Shown here: positions 1 through 10,595 of the stretch, piece by piece
How the letters are laid out: the number at the start of each line of letters is the position of its first letter
Position numbering within the stretch: position 1 is the stretch's first letter
DNA from: Stereocaulon alpinum
Taxonomy: Eukaryota; Ascomycota; Lecanoromycetes; Lecanorales; Stereocaulaceae
Direction: 5' to 3'
DNA: 64,000 bases
Assembly (NCBI GenBank): GCA_018257865.1
Contig: JAEUBA010000006.1
Coordinates: 558,001-622,000 of the forward strand
Program-made: the position numbers and the translations under genes
Notes under the pieces: generated by a model
Seen by the model: the letters and a program-made list of their open reading frames with translations, nothing else
What the model was told of the DNA's origin: nothing
The model's database searches: none

Positions 1-1345
1 TAAGCTAATAAGCGAAAGTTTTTAGCTAGAAGGGGCGACTCTAGAAAGGTTTCTTTTACGTTTAGAGGGCCTTTAACCCCCCCTAGATTTCCTAATAATA
101 TAAGAGAACACCCTTATTAGTATATATAGATACTAGAATAGGCGTATAAATCAATCAATTAATCAATCAATCTACTAAGCCTTAATTTACTAGTTAGCGG
201 TACTTTTACTAAAGATCTAGTAGCAGTCGAATTCCTTATCTTCTTTAGATTAATCGTCCTAATCTATATATAGTTAATATTATATATTAGCGATAAGTAA
301 GGTCTTAAGGCCCCGATCTAATCTAATCTTATAAGGTATAATCTTCTTATCTTATAGGTACGTTAGAAATTATTTTATAATACTTACGGCGGTCTTAGAT
401 AAGACTCTAATATAGATCTATAGTAATTTACGAGAGTATATATTAATTACCGTATAGATTTAGATACCGTAGAATTCTAACTTATAATAAGCGTTAATTA
501 ACTATATTATATTAGGTCTTATTACTAAAAACTTCTTCCGCTTTTAATTCCTCCTTACTAGTCTTACCCTAATACCTTCTAGATTAATCTTCTATATAGT
601 AAATATAATATTATATTATAAGATAGTAATCCTATAGCGCTAAAAGTAGATATAGAGGTAAGCCCGCCTATAGTCCTATATTAATCCTTTTAGTACTAGG
701 TATTCTTTTATAAGTCTTAGGATCTCTACGTCTATATAGCTAGGGTCCTATAATTTACGCCTCCGCCTAATTCCTATATAAATATATATACGACGTAATT
801 ATTAGGGTATTATAGGTAGTCCTACGGTTTTTAGTTATCTAATAATCTTAGAATTAGTAGCTAATTATTAGTAGAAATAGAAGATAACGAGCGCCTTATA
901 TAATTCTAGATTAGCGTATATATAATAACGTAAGCTTTATAACCCCTACTCTTTTAAGCGCTATTCTAGAGTTAGTTTACTAATTATTATATAGTATTCT
1001 ATTTTAAGATTATATAATATTTAGTTAATAGAGACCTTATTATATATACTTTAGGTAATCTTATCTTAGTAGGCGTCTACCGGATTCTTAGGGCGGGGTA
1101 TTAATACTAAGTTTAGGGACTTAATAGAGTAGTATTAGATAAGGTATAGTCTATAGTTTAAGGAGGTTTAGTTAGCGGTAGTTAAGGTAATAATTAATCT
1201 TATTTAGTTAAGAAATTTCGGTGCGGGGTTTAGTATATATATTTCTATACTTTAGCGGCGGCGACGTTATAGTTAGCAGCGATAATCTAAGATATTCTAA
1301 ATAGACAGCAGTAGTAAGAACTATAACTGACTAATTATTACGCCT
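1..1345. other. AT-rich RIP-like block, probable degraded repeat
   Basis: This stretch is strongly enriched in TA, TAG and TAT words and poor in CA/TG compared with everything to its right, and no reading frame of useful length is open on either strand. That composition is what repeat-induced point mutation leaves behind in ascomycete transposons. The change to ordinary composition is abrupt, between about 1,330 and 1,375. A short ATCA-rich run lies at about 143-172. No transposon family can be named from what is left. Confidence 0.75.
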
Positions 1346-2374
1346 ATAGGATAGGTATACTGAGGCCTGTAGGCAGTATAGCTGAATATTTGAAAAAGTT
1401 GGTAGGGTGTTAGTTAGAGATGGTCGGGGTTTTGATGGAATAGTCAACATGCGCTGCCGTACCACATTTGATAACAAAAATCCAACGTTTGCACTTTTAC
1501 TACCAGCATGAGGAGTTGCAAGGAACAATATCGATCTTGTAGCGATTTTCATACTGCGATAGCTGCTAGGGCGCGCTTGGGCGGTAATGAGTGCCTGTGG
1601 TAGTGAGTCCCTATCGGAGACTTGCACGATGAGCGGGGTTTGCTTACTTGCTTTACCACGATGCCACCTAGTGAGTGGCAGATGAAAATAAGTGGTCGAT
1701 CAGGGTCCTAAAGACAATCAGTGGCAGGCCTAAGAAGGGCAGACTTACGAACCTTCTCTTCTGCTCTGCTGTCTGTTATCCGCTGTAAAAGGTCAAGTGC
1801 AAAATCTCGTACGCCGCTGACGCCTCTGTTTGGGCCCATGACCGCGGAGTTGTATCCATACACCAAGATCCTTGCACTTGGAAGTTGGTTTGGAAGAAAG
1901 TCTCGGAGCCACATAGGCTCGATATTCGCGCGACTCTCCTCGCAACAGGTCCAGGTGCCATAGGCATGACCGTTGAGGCCATGGACTGCAATAATGCTAG
2001 TGCGCTTTGAATTAGCGCCCATGAGATCCAACAAATGTAGTGGAGGATCGATGACTTTGCATTCAGACGACATACTCAAGCTTCGGGTCAGTGGGTGCAG
2101 CCAGGACAGTCAGACCCATGAAGTTTCTCTCAACGCTCACATTGCGGCTGCCTAGCACTCTTCCATTCAGCTCTAATGCCTTCTTGGCAGCGGAAGGGGT
2201 CTCAAAGGTAACTGTCGCGACCAATGACGCGTCCTCTTCTGCTGAAGTTGGGGAGAGGGATATGCCTTGTATGGTTCCGAGGCCATGCCTCTCAAAGAAG
2301 TGTTGTAGCTCGGCCTTTTGCAAGCCAGACGATATATTAGTCACCCGCACTGTTGCCAGGTCCTTTGGCTGCAT
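1331..2374 (-). pseudogene. RRM plus serine-esterase (NLR-type N-terminus), truncated
   Basis: Four exons can be joined in frame (2374-2076, 1996-1753, 1707-1648, 1594-1331; 288 residues). Residues 1-100 read as an RNA-recognition-motif domain. They run directly into an alpha/beta-hydrolase of the type that precedes NB-ARC/NACHT modules in fungal NLR-like proteins: oxyanion-side VHGLNGHAYGTW, nucleophile elbow CHSLGG (GxSxG) and LATPHAGS are all present. Intron 1 has GTATGT and a GCTAAT branch site, and intron 3 starts GTAAGC. Intron 2 uses an unusual GTTCGT donor, so a small lesion there is an alternative. The frame stops inside the AT-rich block just after the esterase motif, so any nucleotide-binding and repeat domains are missing. 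The remaining protein would lack the usual C-terminal part of the hydrolase fold. Probably inactive. Confidence 0.62.
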
Positions 2375-3368
2375 TGTGGCTAAGCCAAATTACTCTATGT
2401 GCGTTGCCGAAGAGATGAATACGTGATGGGGTTGATGGGATGTCGAGTGCAACAAGGCAGCACAGCTGCCGGCCCCTCCATGCTGACAAGCCAATCATGT
2501 CTGGTATCAATGCAGGGTAAATCGCAAGCTCGCTTGAGCTCAGCAACACTCGCTTCTTTCATTCAGTCTTTACCAGTCAAATTTGAATCTTTGACACAAA
2601 GTGTCCTAAGTATGAAATCGTGTTGATCATGAGTGCTCGTTTGTACAATAGCTCGAATAGGTAGTAGGAAGGCCAAGAAGAATTCCTGTTCTTCCGGCTT
2701 GGAGGCTCCCCAAACGGCGTCCGTAAGCGAGCCCCTAGGGGATGACAAGTACCTAACTAGGGGATCTTGAACGGAGTTCGAGCCCTCACTCTACGATACT
2801 TGTGGTGTAGTGTGAAGTCTTTTTGGTGATAACGTTACAGGGACTTTTTAAGGGTGCGCTAACGTGGTGCGGAATGCCCACGAGGTCCTTCCCTGTGACT
2901 GCTCTTAAGTCCCTACTATTAGGTTACTAACAATTATCAAAGCTACTTTGACCAATGAGACGGCAGACTTCTGCAGAATAATTCTAAGTCGCAATTCATA
3001 AGCGACTGAGAGCGCGTGGAATGCCGCTAAGGATGGTTGCTGGATTACTATGTAGAGATATCGAACATCAAAAAGCTTATTAGTTCGTTAGAGCACATAA
3101 ACTCGTAACAACGCGGGTCATAACATCGTGGGGCTTATGACTCGACCATGTTTAGCCTGATTTAGCCATGTTCAAGCCCCAATTTGGGCTCGAATAAGCT
3201 CCGACAAAATTATGCAGAATGGGTATCGCGGAACTCCAGACCAGATATTCAGATAGATACTCCATGCTCTTCTGCAGATAGAATTCCATCATGTGATACC
3301 TGAGGAGAACGAGAGGGCGTTTTAGGGCATTGTACTCTGATGTGACTCAGGACCATGCCGGGTTGCAC
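2375..3368. other. Intergenic, no gene seen
   Basis: No convincing coding frame. The only structure noticed is a loose inverted pair, AGGGACTT at 2839-2846 and AAGTCCCT at 2907-2914, with partly matching flanks, which could be the ends of a very small degraded element. Confidence 0.4.
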
Positions 3369-3509
3369 TTATACAGTGGTTCCTTGCATGTGTGTGCCGT
3401 TGGTTGTTTTAGTGCCGCTCTGGCGGCCTTTGAAGAGGACGAAGACTGCAAGAGCAGTAGTGAGTGCGAAGAGGGCCCTAGTGAGCCACCGTGTTAGCGA
3501 CAGCTTCAT
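3369..3509 (-). CDS. Possible 46-residue signal-anchor peptide
   Basis: An ATG-started frame of 46 codons lies 30 bp downstream of the MARVEL-like gene on the same strand. Its N-terminus is basic (MKLSLTRW) and is followed by a hydrophobic stretch (about residues 10-25) and a short polar tail, which is the shape of a signal anchor or tail-anchored micropeptide. I do not recognise a family. It could equally be chance coding inside the 3' UTR of the neighbouring gene, or the first exon of a lost gene. Confidence 0.2.
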   Translation of the reverse strand: MKLSLTRWLTRALFALTTALAVFVLFKGRQSGTKTTNGTHMQGTTV

Positions 3510-3540
3510 GATCTGCGGGGGCTGAAGGTTCTGAAGGATT

Positions 3541-4053
3541 CTACTCCTGCGTTTCAGGCGCGCGAATCTTCACATCCGCATACACGTACCATTCAAACGC
3601 TCCAAACGCAGCCGCAGCGGCCAGACTCCCACAGTAACTGCTGCCAATGGCAGTACACAAACTCTCACCCTCAACATAATCATATCCAGGTGTGAATCCA
3701 ATGACACCATAATCATTGAAGGCGTGGCGGTAAACAGCAACGGCGATGAAGGCGGCGAACCAGAACAGCATAGTGAGTGCATTGAGGGCTACCATAACGA
3801 AAGGATGCGCGATCTTTTCGGCGACTCTGGGAACGACGGCGAGGAAGACGAGGACAAGGATGGTCCAGAGGGCGACGAAGAGCTCGAAGGAGGTCCGGTC
3901 GACGGCGACTACCGCAGTGGCTGAATAGGGTCAATAGACAGCTGTGAGAGGGAAGGAATCCACCATACCATGACCAGTCAGACCTAGGACGATGATAGCG
4001 AAGATGAATTGGATGGCATGAATGCCGAGGGCAACAACGCTAAGGTCAACCAT
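3541..4053 (-). CDS. MARVEL-like four-helix membrane protein
   Basis: Two exons, 4053-3969 and 3920-3541, give 154 residues. The 48 bp intron has a GTATGG donor and a TTCAG acceptor and keeps frame exactly (85 + 380 bp). The protein has four hydrophobic segments: one at the N-terminus (VVALGIHAIQFIFAIIVLGL), one after a polar VDRTSFE linker, one starting ALNALTMLFWFAAFIAVAVY, and one near the C-terminus (SLAAAAAFGAFEWYVY). The NALTMLFWFAAFIALA and AAAAFGAFEW patterns are typical of small fungal MARVEL-domain proteins, which sit in plasma or endomembranes and organise membrane regions or vesicle traffic. There is no signal peptide beyond the first helix. The exact role is unknown; family assignment is from pattern only. 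Confidence 0.78.
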
Positions 4054-4472
4054 GCTTGCCGTGTGAAATGTGGAATAAGGGGTGTTGGTTGTGATGAGGA
4101 AGTTGTGAGAAGGTGTTTGGCGGATAGGGACTGGTATGAAAGTGTATGGGTTGATGTCAAGTCTTCTCTCCGGTCGATGTCGCGAAGAGGAGAAGAGAAA
4201 GAGGTGACGCCGCGTCTTCTTAAGCAGGTTTTCCCTTTCAGCCTTGGATCTCGTGATTCAGTTTGTCGCTAGTGCTTGGCGAATTGTGGCGCGACTCCGC
4301 CTGATTTAGCTACCCAATTTGGGCTTTAGGGGGCCGATAGGGCGTCACAATCTCGGGTCCGAGGGTCCAGCCGTCATCCAATTCCACCATTTTCGCCAAT
4401 CACCTTCAGCTGCCAAGCGCGTGCAGAAAGCGTTTCTGCACCCTCGTGTACGAAGAAAGTGACAGGCTCGAC

Positions 4473-4512
4473 AGGGTTGAGGGTTGAGGGTTGAGGGTTG
4501 AAGGTTGAGGGT
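4473..4512 (+). repeat. GGGTTGA short tandem repeat
   Basis: About six copies of the 7-mer GGGTTGA (one copy altered to GAAGGTTGA) lie in a row. The unit differs from the fungal telomere repeat TTAGGG, so this is an ordinary minisatellite-like tract and not an interstitial telomere. Confidence 0.75.
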
Positions 4513-7360
4513 GCTATTCTAAGTCTCCTTTCCAGCTCATCCTCGCCCCCAGCGCCAAAATGTTCACGAACTTGCATGATTAGATCAAACCCTCTGTAGT
4601 TCTATGTTTTGCAGGAGCCACTTCGGTGACACGAGAGTGGCCTGCACCTCGGCCACATCCTTGTTAGTTTGTGTCACAAACGGGTCAATTCCGACACCCC
4701 TGGGAACTCCTGGCTACAACGTTCTAGCGAACTTTCACAACATTCATGCTCACGCAACTGACGTGACTATCCAAGTTTCCACTTCATTTATCAGCGGCTT
4801 TTGCAAAACGTCTTCGTAGGCGAGTTATCGGCACCATTCAGGTACCGTGGATGCACAGCCGTTCAGCCTCAAGTCTGGACTGCGCTGAGACGGGAATTCA
4901 CCAGGTCATTGATTGCCGAGATTAGTGCCTATAGTCAAATTTGTACGCTGATTTGCAGGCCGCATCGGCTCTCGAGATGATGTGACATTACACCATTCGT
5001 GGAGGTACGTATGGATGAGTTGAGCAACTCCTTTCTGTACCGCAGACTGAGTACTTCGTGGCGTGATATTTGCCTGTTAGAGCTTCTACCTGGACAGACA
5101 TCATGTCAACTACAGGCACGCCTCTCTCACCGATCTTTGGATCAGGATCCATCGTACCATGCTCTGTCTTACGAATAGGACGATGCAACGCGGCAAACTA
5201 GCATCCAGCTCGTTGGTAAGAATGGGTTCTCCATCACCGTCAATCTTGAGCGAGCGCACGTGCTTTGCGTTCGGAGACTGAGTGTTTTCTCCTCTGGCCT
5301 GACACTTTTGGTAACAATCGACAGAGGCCTAGGAGCGCAGCGTCCAACCCCGACTTATGTCCCGTATCTGTGCAAGTGCGCGACTTTGAGGTTATCGGTG
5401 CACGTCGAGCTTGAGATGTCCTCTGTACTGGTCCCCAGACTTGATGATTTGGACCGCGACGAAAGCCATAAAAGTCATTCACCGATCTAAGTATCCTTTA
5501 TTGCAGTTCGGAAAGCCTCAAATTGGCAAAAGGTGCGACTGTTGCAGGAAACTGAACGCGCAGGGAAACTTTCTATTCATTGTCAACAGGCAGTGATGCC
5601 GCAAGGTTACAGGCCACATGCACCTGACATTACAACACAGCGAGAATGGAAATGAATTGCATACAGATCTGGTGGCAATCACTTCCCAGGGAAGCAGTCA
5701 TACCTAGGGCGTCTCGAGAGACTCTCCGTGCGACACATACTATGTGGCCGCAGCTTCGATGCGCTCACTTTCTTCCCCTACCTGGCAACGACGGATGATG
5801 GAGACAGGTCCTTGCAGTCTTGAGCTTAGTGCGAGAGCCGATATACCGCTATATAAAAGACAGACAGGATCTGATCAGAGCACCTGTCAGTACAACACAT
5901 GCCGCAAGGACTATGAAAGAGACTGCATAGGTAGAATATGAATAGTCTCCCGTCGTCCAAGAATCATTCCCCATTACCGTCGCGGACACAAATGAAGACC
6001 ACACTGACTGGACAGCCACACCTGGATCGAGTGGTGCTGTTATCGATACTGCTACAAAGCATCGAGTCAAAAGAAGTCTCGCATTCACCGCTTCTGATAT
6101 AACGTGATAGGCATGGAGGATGGGACATGGTCTTTGCGCCTACAGGAACCCTGCCCGGAGACAGAGTCTGCATCTATTCAGATCCCACTGCCCACTATCT
6201 TACGTCTTGAGAGAGAGCGGCACATTGTAGTGAGATCCTCGCATATGGACTAGCTATTGATAGATGGAGGATGGTGACCTGAACACATCCTTTAGAATCC
6301 CCCACTAGTGAACAAAACGAAAGTGAACCAGAAGCAGCAGACCAAGTACAAAACAACCACTTCGCTCCCCTTTCCCCCTTACCCTCCCCTTCCACACCCC
6401 ATCCTTCCAAACCCCAGAACAATACCCGCCATACCAGCACACCACACCCCTAGCCTTACCCCCCTTCGCCCCCACTCCCATCCTCAAACCCCTCCACCAG
6501 CAGGCACAGTACATATCCACCCAGCGCCTAATTTCCTCACCATCCATACCCTCAACACCCCTGTGTATCCTAACATACCCACCCCCAACCAAAGCTGACA
6601 CCCCACCCCACCCCACTCCCATGCATGCATAACGTACTCTAATCAGCCCCCAACCTCACCCCATCAGCACATAAGCACTAAGCGCTGACTACACTACCAA
6701 AAACGCACCGCTTACGCGCTGACATAGCTAGACCGCTACCACCTAGAACAATCCTCGCGGAAAAAGAAAGTTTCCCCCCTATCGCCCTGGAAGCCTTCCG
6801 CTTCAAGAAGATCTCATCTCATACGTACGAGCGTAACTACGTACTGCGTAACGAACTAGGTTGAGTCATGAAGTCGTGGACTATTGTGGGTTTCGCATGG
6901 AGGGATAGGGGCATTCGAGATTCATCAGTGAGGAAATTATCTTGGTGTTTTGTTTGAAAAGGGTAAGGTAAGGTAGTAGAACTAGATCTAGGGGGTGTAG
7001 ATCTCCCCTCCCCTGCCCTGCCCTCTCCCCCCAACCCAAACCTTCAATAAAAACAAAAAGAAATGTAAGAAACTCACCTCACATAAGAACAAACATTAGG
7101 TCCTCTTCCGGTAGAAGTAAGCACGGTATATGCGTCATCTTACTCTGCGGTGAGTGGGGGCGTTGATGCGTCGCGGTGATTGGGCGTTGGGGGTTGGGTT
7201 GTTGAAGTAGATTGTAGATGGATGACGGTGAGGGAAGGGAAGGGGTGACGGTGAAGGAGAGGGGCGGGGGATGGGGAGGATGTGTGATGTGTGAGGTCAG
7301 CTTAGTAGGGGTTCTAGGGTGGTTGGGCCGGGGTACGGGGGGTTCTGTGGAGGGTGGTTT

Positions 7361-7396
7361 GGGGGTGAGGGGATGGGGTGAGGGGATGGGGTGAGG
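7361..7396 (+). repeat. G-rich tandem repeat
   Basis: About two and a half copies of a 14-base unit containing GAGGGGATGGGGT. It sits in a wider G-rich block (about 7,150-7,500) with many runs of three or more G, so four-stranded G structures are possible on this strand. Confidence 0.6.
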
Positions 7397-7801
7397 TACA
7401 GAAGTGCGTCGTGGGCTGGGCTTTAGGGTTCTGGGGGGACTATGTGAATATGAGATTGGGTGGAGATGGTTGGGGTGAGGAGAGAGGTGAGGGTTTACGA
7501 GGATCTTAGGGAGGAGTCAGGCGCATGAATGTTTGATTAAGTCTATACAAGGAGGTATTGTCTATTTAATGGGTCACCGTACATATCTTCGTGTTAGCTT
7601 TTCCGTCCATGTTGAGATAGAGATATGCAGATGCCTAGCATGAATGTAAAGTCAAGGGATCTAAGTGGTTAGTGGGGTTGGTCGTAACGCAGGCCTCTCC
7701 TCTATCATCCAACACCTATGCACCTAACGCCTATGCATTTCCCATGATGGTCGTCGTAGTTTATCGTAAATGCATGCAAGCCGCCTATGCTTTAATATCA
7801 C

Positions 7802-9081
7802 TCAATGGCCGTTGGTCCCGTTGGTGCCGTTGGTCTGACCCTTTGCGGCTCTCCTTCGTATTCGGACCGCATCTGCAAGCTGCTCGAGCATCTCGATCGT
7901 AGTTTCCCAGTCCACGCAAGCATCTGTTATGCTAACGCCCTTTTTGAGCGCTGATGGTCCTTCTGCGGGTACTTTCTGATTGCCTTCGTTGATGTAGGAT
8001 TCGATCATGACACCGACGATGGCAGTCTCGCCTTCGCGGAGCTGGTCGCCGATTGTTTGCGCAACCTTGGGCTGGTTCTTGTGATTCTTGAGGGAGTTGC
8101 CTGCGTAGATTAGCAATGGAATGATGTTAGGTGCCGGGCTTATCCTACCGTGTGAGCAGTCAATCATCATAACCTCCTTCTGGCCCTTCTTCCTCAACTG
8201 CTCTCGTGTAGCTTTGACGCTATCACTGTCGTAATTTGTACCGCTTGTGCCACCTCTCAAGATCACGAAGCCATGCTCGTTCCCACTCGTCCGTGTAATA
8301 GCAGCAAGACCTTGCTTCGTGACACCCATGAAGTGATGCTTTGAAGCAGCTGACCCCACTGCATCGATCGCTACACCTAAGCTACCATCTGTTCCATTTT
8401 TGAAGCCCACAGGGAAAGACAATCCACTGGCAAGTTCACGATGTAGCTGGCTCTCCGTAGTCCTTGCACCAATGGCGCCCAGGGAGATCAGATCTGCCAG
8501 GAACTGCGGTGATATTGTGTCAAGCATCTCGCTCGCAATTGGCATTCCTAGACCTGTCAGGTCGCAGAACAATTGTCTTGAGACTCTCAGGCCTTTGTTG
8601 ATCTTGAATGTTTCATTGATTTCTGGGTCGTTGATTAGACCCTTCCAGCCAACTGTTGTTCTTGGCTTCTCCAGGTAGGCGCGCATGATAATGCATAGGT
8701 CACCCGAAAGCTTACTGGAGAGGTCTCGCAATCGGTGGGCGTACTCAACGGCTGTGGCAGGGTCGTGGAGGGAGCAGGGCCCAACAATGACAAGGAGACG
8801 GTCATCCTGCTGAGTGATGATTTGAATTGACTCCTGTCGGCCTTTCGAGACGGAGTTGTAGGTTTCCTGGGACTAGTAGGAGATTCATGTCAGTCAGACT
8901 CTCATGGATCGGGCGTCCGAGAGGGTTACTGCAGGAATCTCTGCCTGTAGCAGTGCGGGGGGGATCAAGGGATCCTGGCCAAGTACTAAAGGATCAAGGT
9001 TAGCGGGCACTCAATCAACAGCTTCAACACCTTACTCCGAGTGTTCTCGTTATGGGCCATGTCAATCTCGGCGATAGGCAT
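7802..9081 (-). CDS. 3-deoxy-D-arabino-heptulosonate 7-phosphate (DAHP) synthase
   Basis: Catalyses condensation of phosphoenolpyruvate with erythrose 4-phosphate, the first committed step to chorismate and the aromatic amino acids, in the cytosol. Three exons (9081-9036, 8985-8930, 8872-7802) give 390 residues, normal for the yeast ARO3/ARO4 class. Visible motifs are DPLIPPALL near the N-terminus (feedback-site region), GPCSLHD (residues 65-71), KPRTTVGWKG (about 103-112), GARTTESQ, the metal-binding DCSHGR segment, and a C-terminal EGPSALKKGVSITDACVDW. Exons 1 and 2 are tiny but in phase: CGGA/GTAAGG donor, TTTAG acceptor, then GCA/GTAACC and CTACTAG. The tail ends in a low-complexity NGTNGTNGH. 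Fungi usually have two or three isozymes with different feedback inhibitors; which one this is cannot be told from the sequence, so no symbol is given. Confidence 0.95.
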
Positions 9082-9707
9082 TGTGTTTGATTAATTTGAT
9101 GTTGGAGGAAGAAATTCAGAGGCTTTGAGTGTCCCTCTTTTACCTGAGGGCCGGGGCGGTGAAGGACGCCCGACGAAGGATGACCGTGGGATGCCGCAGC
9201 TGAGAAATCCTCTGCGTTAGAGCTGACAAGGATTTGTGCTGATTGTGTAAGCTCACAATAGTGTGGGATTGTTTGACGAAGTCGATATGTAATGCCCGAC
9301 TGCAGGTAAGAAAGACTTTTAGCGACTTCGGAACTGTGACTCTGCCCTACGTCAGATTGTGTGATCCGAAGTGGTCGGTTGCTTCTAGGCCCGGTATTGA
9401 AAGCGAAGGCGCTAATAGTATCCAACACTAGCCCCTACCTCGTTTCCGGTTAGTCTTGCCTACCATTTACCTCATCACTAGATCGAATGATCTGCCTGTT
9501 TCAGGTCTTGACAAGTCCACTAAAAGCCTGGATGCTTCCGCTTCCGAAATGATCCACTTTCAGTAGCGCCATTATCCTTGTCCATCTGTATATCTTCACA
9601 CCTTCCCCTCATCTTTATACTTCTTCACTCGTTAGCTTGCCCTGACGACCTTGTAGCCTTGCAACAGCTCTCGCCGCCTACACTCACAGCTCCACCTAAA
9701 CGCAGTC
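9082..9707. promoter_or_regulatory. Shared divergent promoter region
   Basis: This 626 bp stretch separates the divergent DAHP synthase gene and the small conserved gene starting at 9708. It must contain both promoters and 5' UTRs. Pyrimidine-rich DNA precedes the right-hand start codon, as is usual in filamentous fungi. No specific operator is recognised. Confidence 0.45.
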
Positions 9708-10595
9708 ATGCTCGCCTCCAGGAAACGTACTCGTGACGATGATGACGACCTTCTCGAGCTCCAGCATGAGACCAAGTTACAAGTAAGTGCCCTACTCACT
9801 CGTCTGCAACGCTGTTGCTTATCGGTCTGTTAGAGGTCGTGTAGCCTGCCCTTCCGTACTTCTCCAACCATCAAGCATGTTCGCACCATCTCACAATCAC
9901 CACGAAAGAAGCCGGCCCCACTATTTACCCAAACCATTACTCCAGCAGACTCGTCAGAGGAAGAAAGCTCGCCGCCCTTTGCGAAGCAGCCGCGCCAACA
10001 ACCCCTTTCGCAATTCAGCATGACGACATTTATACAGAACCAGCAGAACTTCGACCAGGACATGGATATGATGGACTGCCAAACCCCTGCATCACCTTGT
10101 CAGTGGGGCATGCAAACGGTCATGTTATCGCCCAAAGCATCACCACGCACTGTAACGCCACCATCACCAGCCTATAGAGAATCCTTTAGAAGCTCTTCAA
10201 ATTCAATCTTCGGCGGCCGCCTCCCTACTCCCATCTATGGTCACTTCCAACAATCTATAGACGCGAAAATGGAGATGGGCGAGGACCCAGAAAGCATCAT
10301 ACCACGATCACAGCAAGAAATTGACTACGAAAACTATGTCCGTCGCAGAAGGCTCCCTACACCCATCAGTGAGGACGAGGCTATGGATGAGAACACAGCG
10401 ACAGCAGGAGGAATGATGGGCCGTCTTGCCATGGACACTGATGACTGCTACGGACTACAAACATCTCTCAAAACGTTGAATGGCTCATTCGCATCACCGA
10501 GAGGAAGGCTGTCATTTTCGATGGGAATACGAGCAGACTGTGAATTGTGCAGGAATAGGGTTCCTGGCCACTCAAACCACATCTTCAGGACATGA
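9708..10595 (+). CDS. Conserved fungal protein with Cys/His C-terminal motif
   Basis: Two exons, 9708-9782 and 9834-10595, joined over a 51 bp intron (GTAAGT...GTTAG), give 278 residues. The N-terminus is basic and acidic (MLASRKRTRDDDDDLLEL), the middle is long and disordered with Ser/Pro-rich segments, and there are two related short motifs, GRLPTPIYGHF and RRRLPTPISEDEA. The C-terminus carries a compact MGIRADCELCRNRVPGHSNHIF element, whose two Cys and two His could bind zinc. Proteins with this layout (repeated LPTPIS motif, final CxxCxxxVPGHxxH block) are conserved in Pezizomycotina as far as I recall, but I know of no assigned function. The disorder and basic start suggest a nuclear or regulatory protein; this is inference. 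Confidence 0.83.

Larger units (their letters stand above)
4054..7801. other. Gene-poor region with strand-asymmetric tracts
   Basis: No gene is supported in these 3.7 kb. On the minus strand between about 5,480 and 4,990 several protein-like stretches occur in two different frames (NAKHVRSLKIDGDGEPILT and KIGERGVPVVDMMSVQVEAL), so a decayed gene may be present. From about 6,350 to 6,590 the plus strand is extremely C-rich. From about 7,150 to 7,500 it is extremely G-rich. The two flank a short stretch of mixed composition. Confidence 0.5.

Noticed and set aside
1997..2075. Apparent frameshift between the RRM and esterase parts
   Set aside because: A GTATGT donor, GCTAAT branch site and ACTAG acceptor form a 79 bp intron that restores the frame and gives a normal PKLDIIAVHGLN junction.
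2770..2800. B-box-like GAGTTCGAGCC
   Set aside because: There is no matching A box or cloverleaf upstream.
4473..4512. Interstitial telomere repeat
   Set aside because: The unit is GGGTTGA, not TTAGGG.
5849..6088. Minus-strand frame with one hydrophobic stretch
   Set aside because: Only 79 codons, no homologous look, no splice partners; likely chance.
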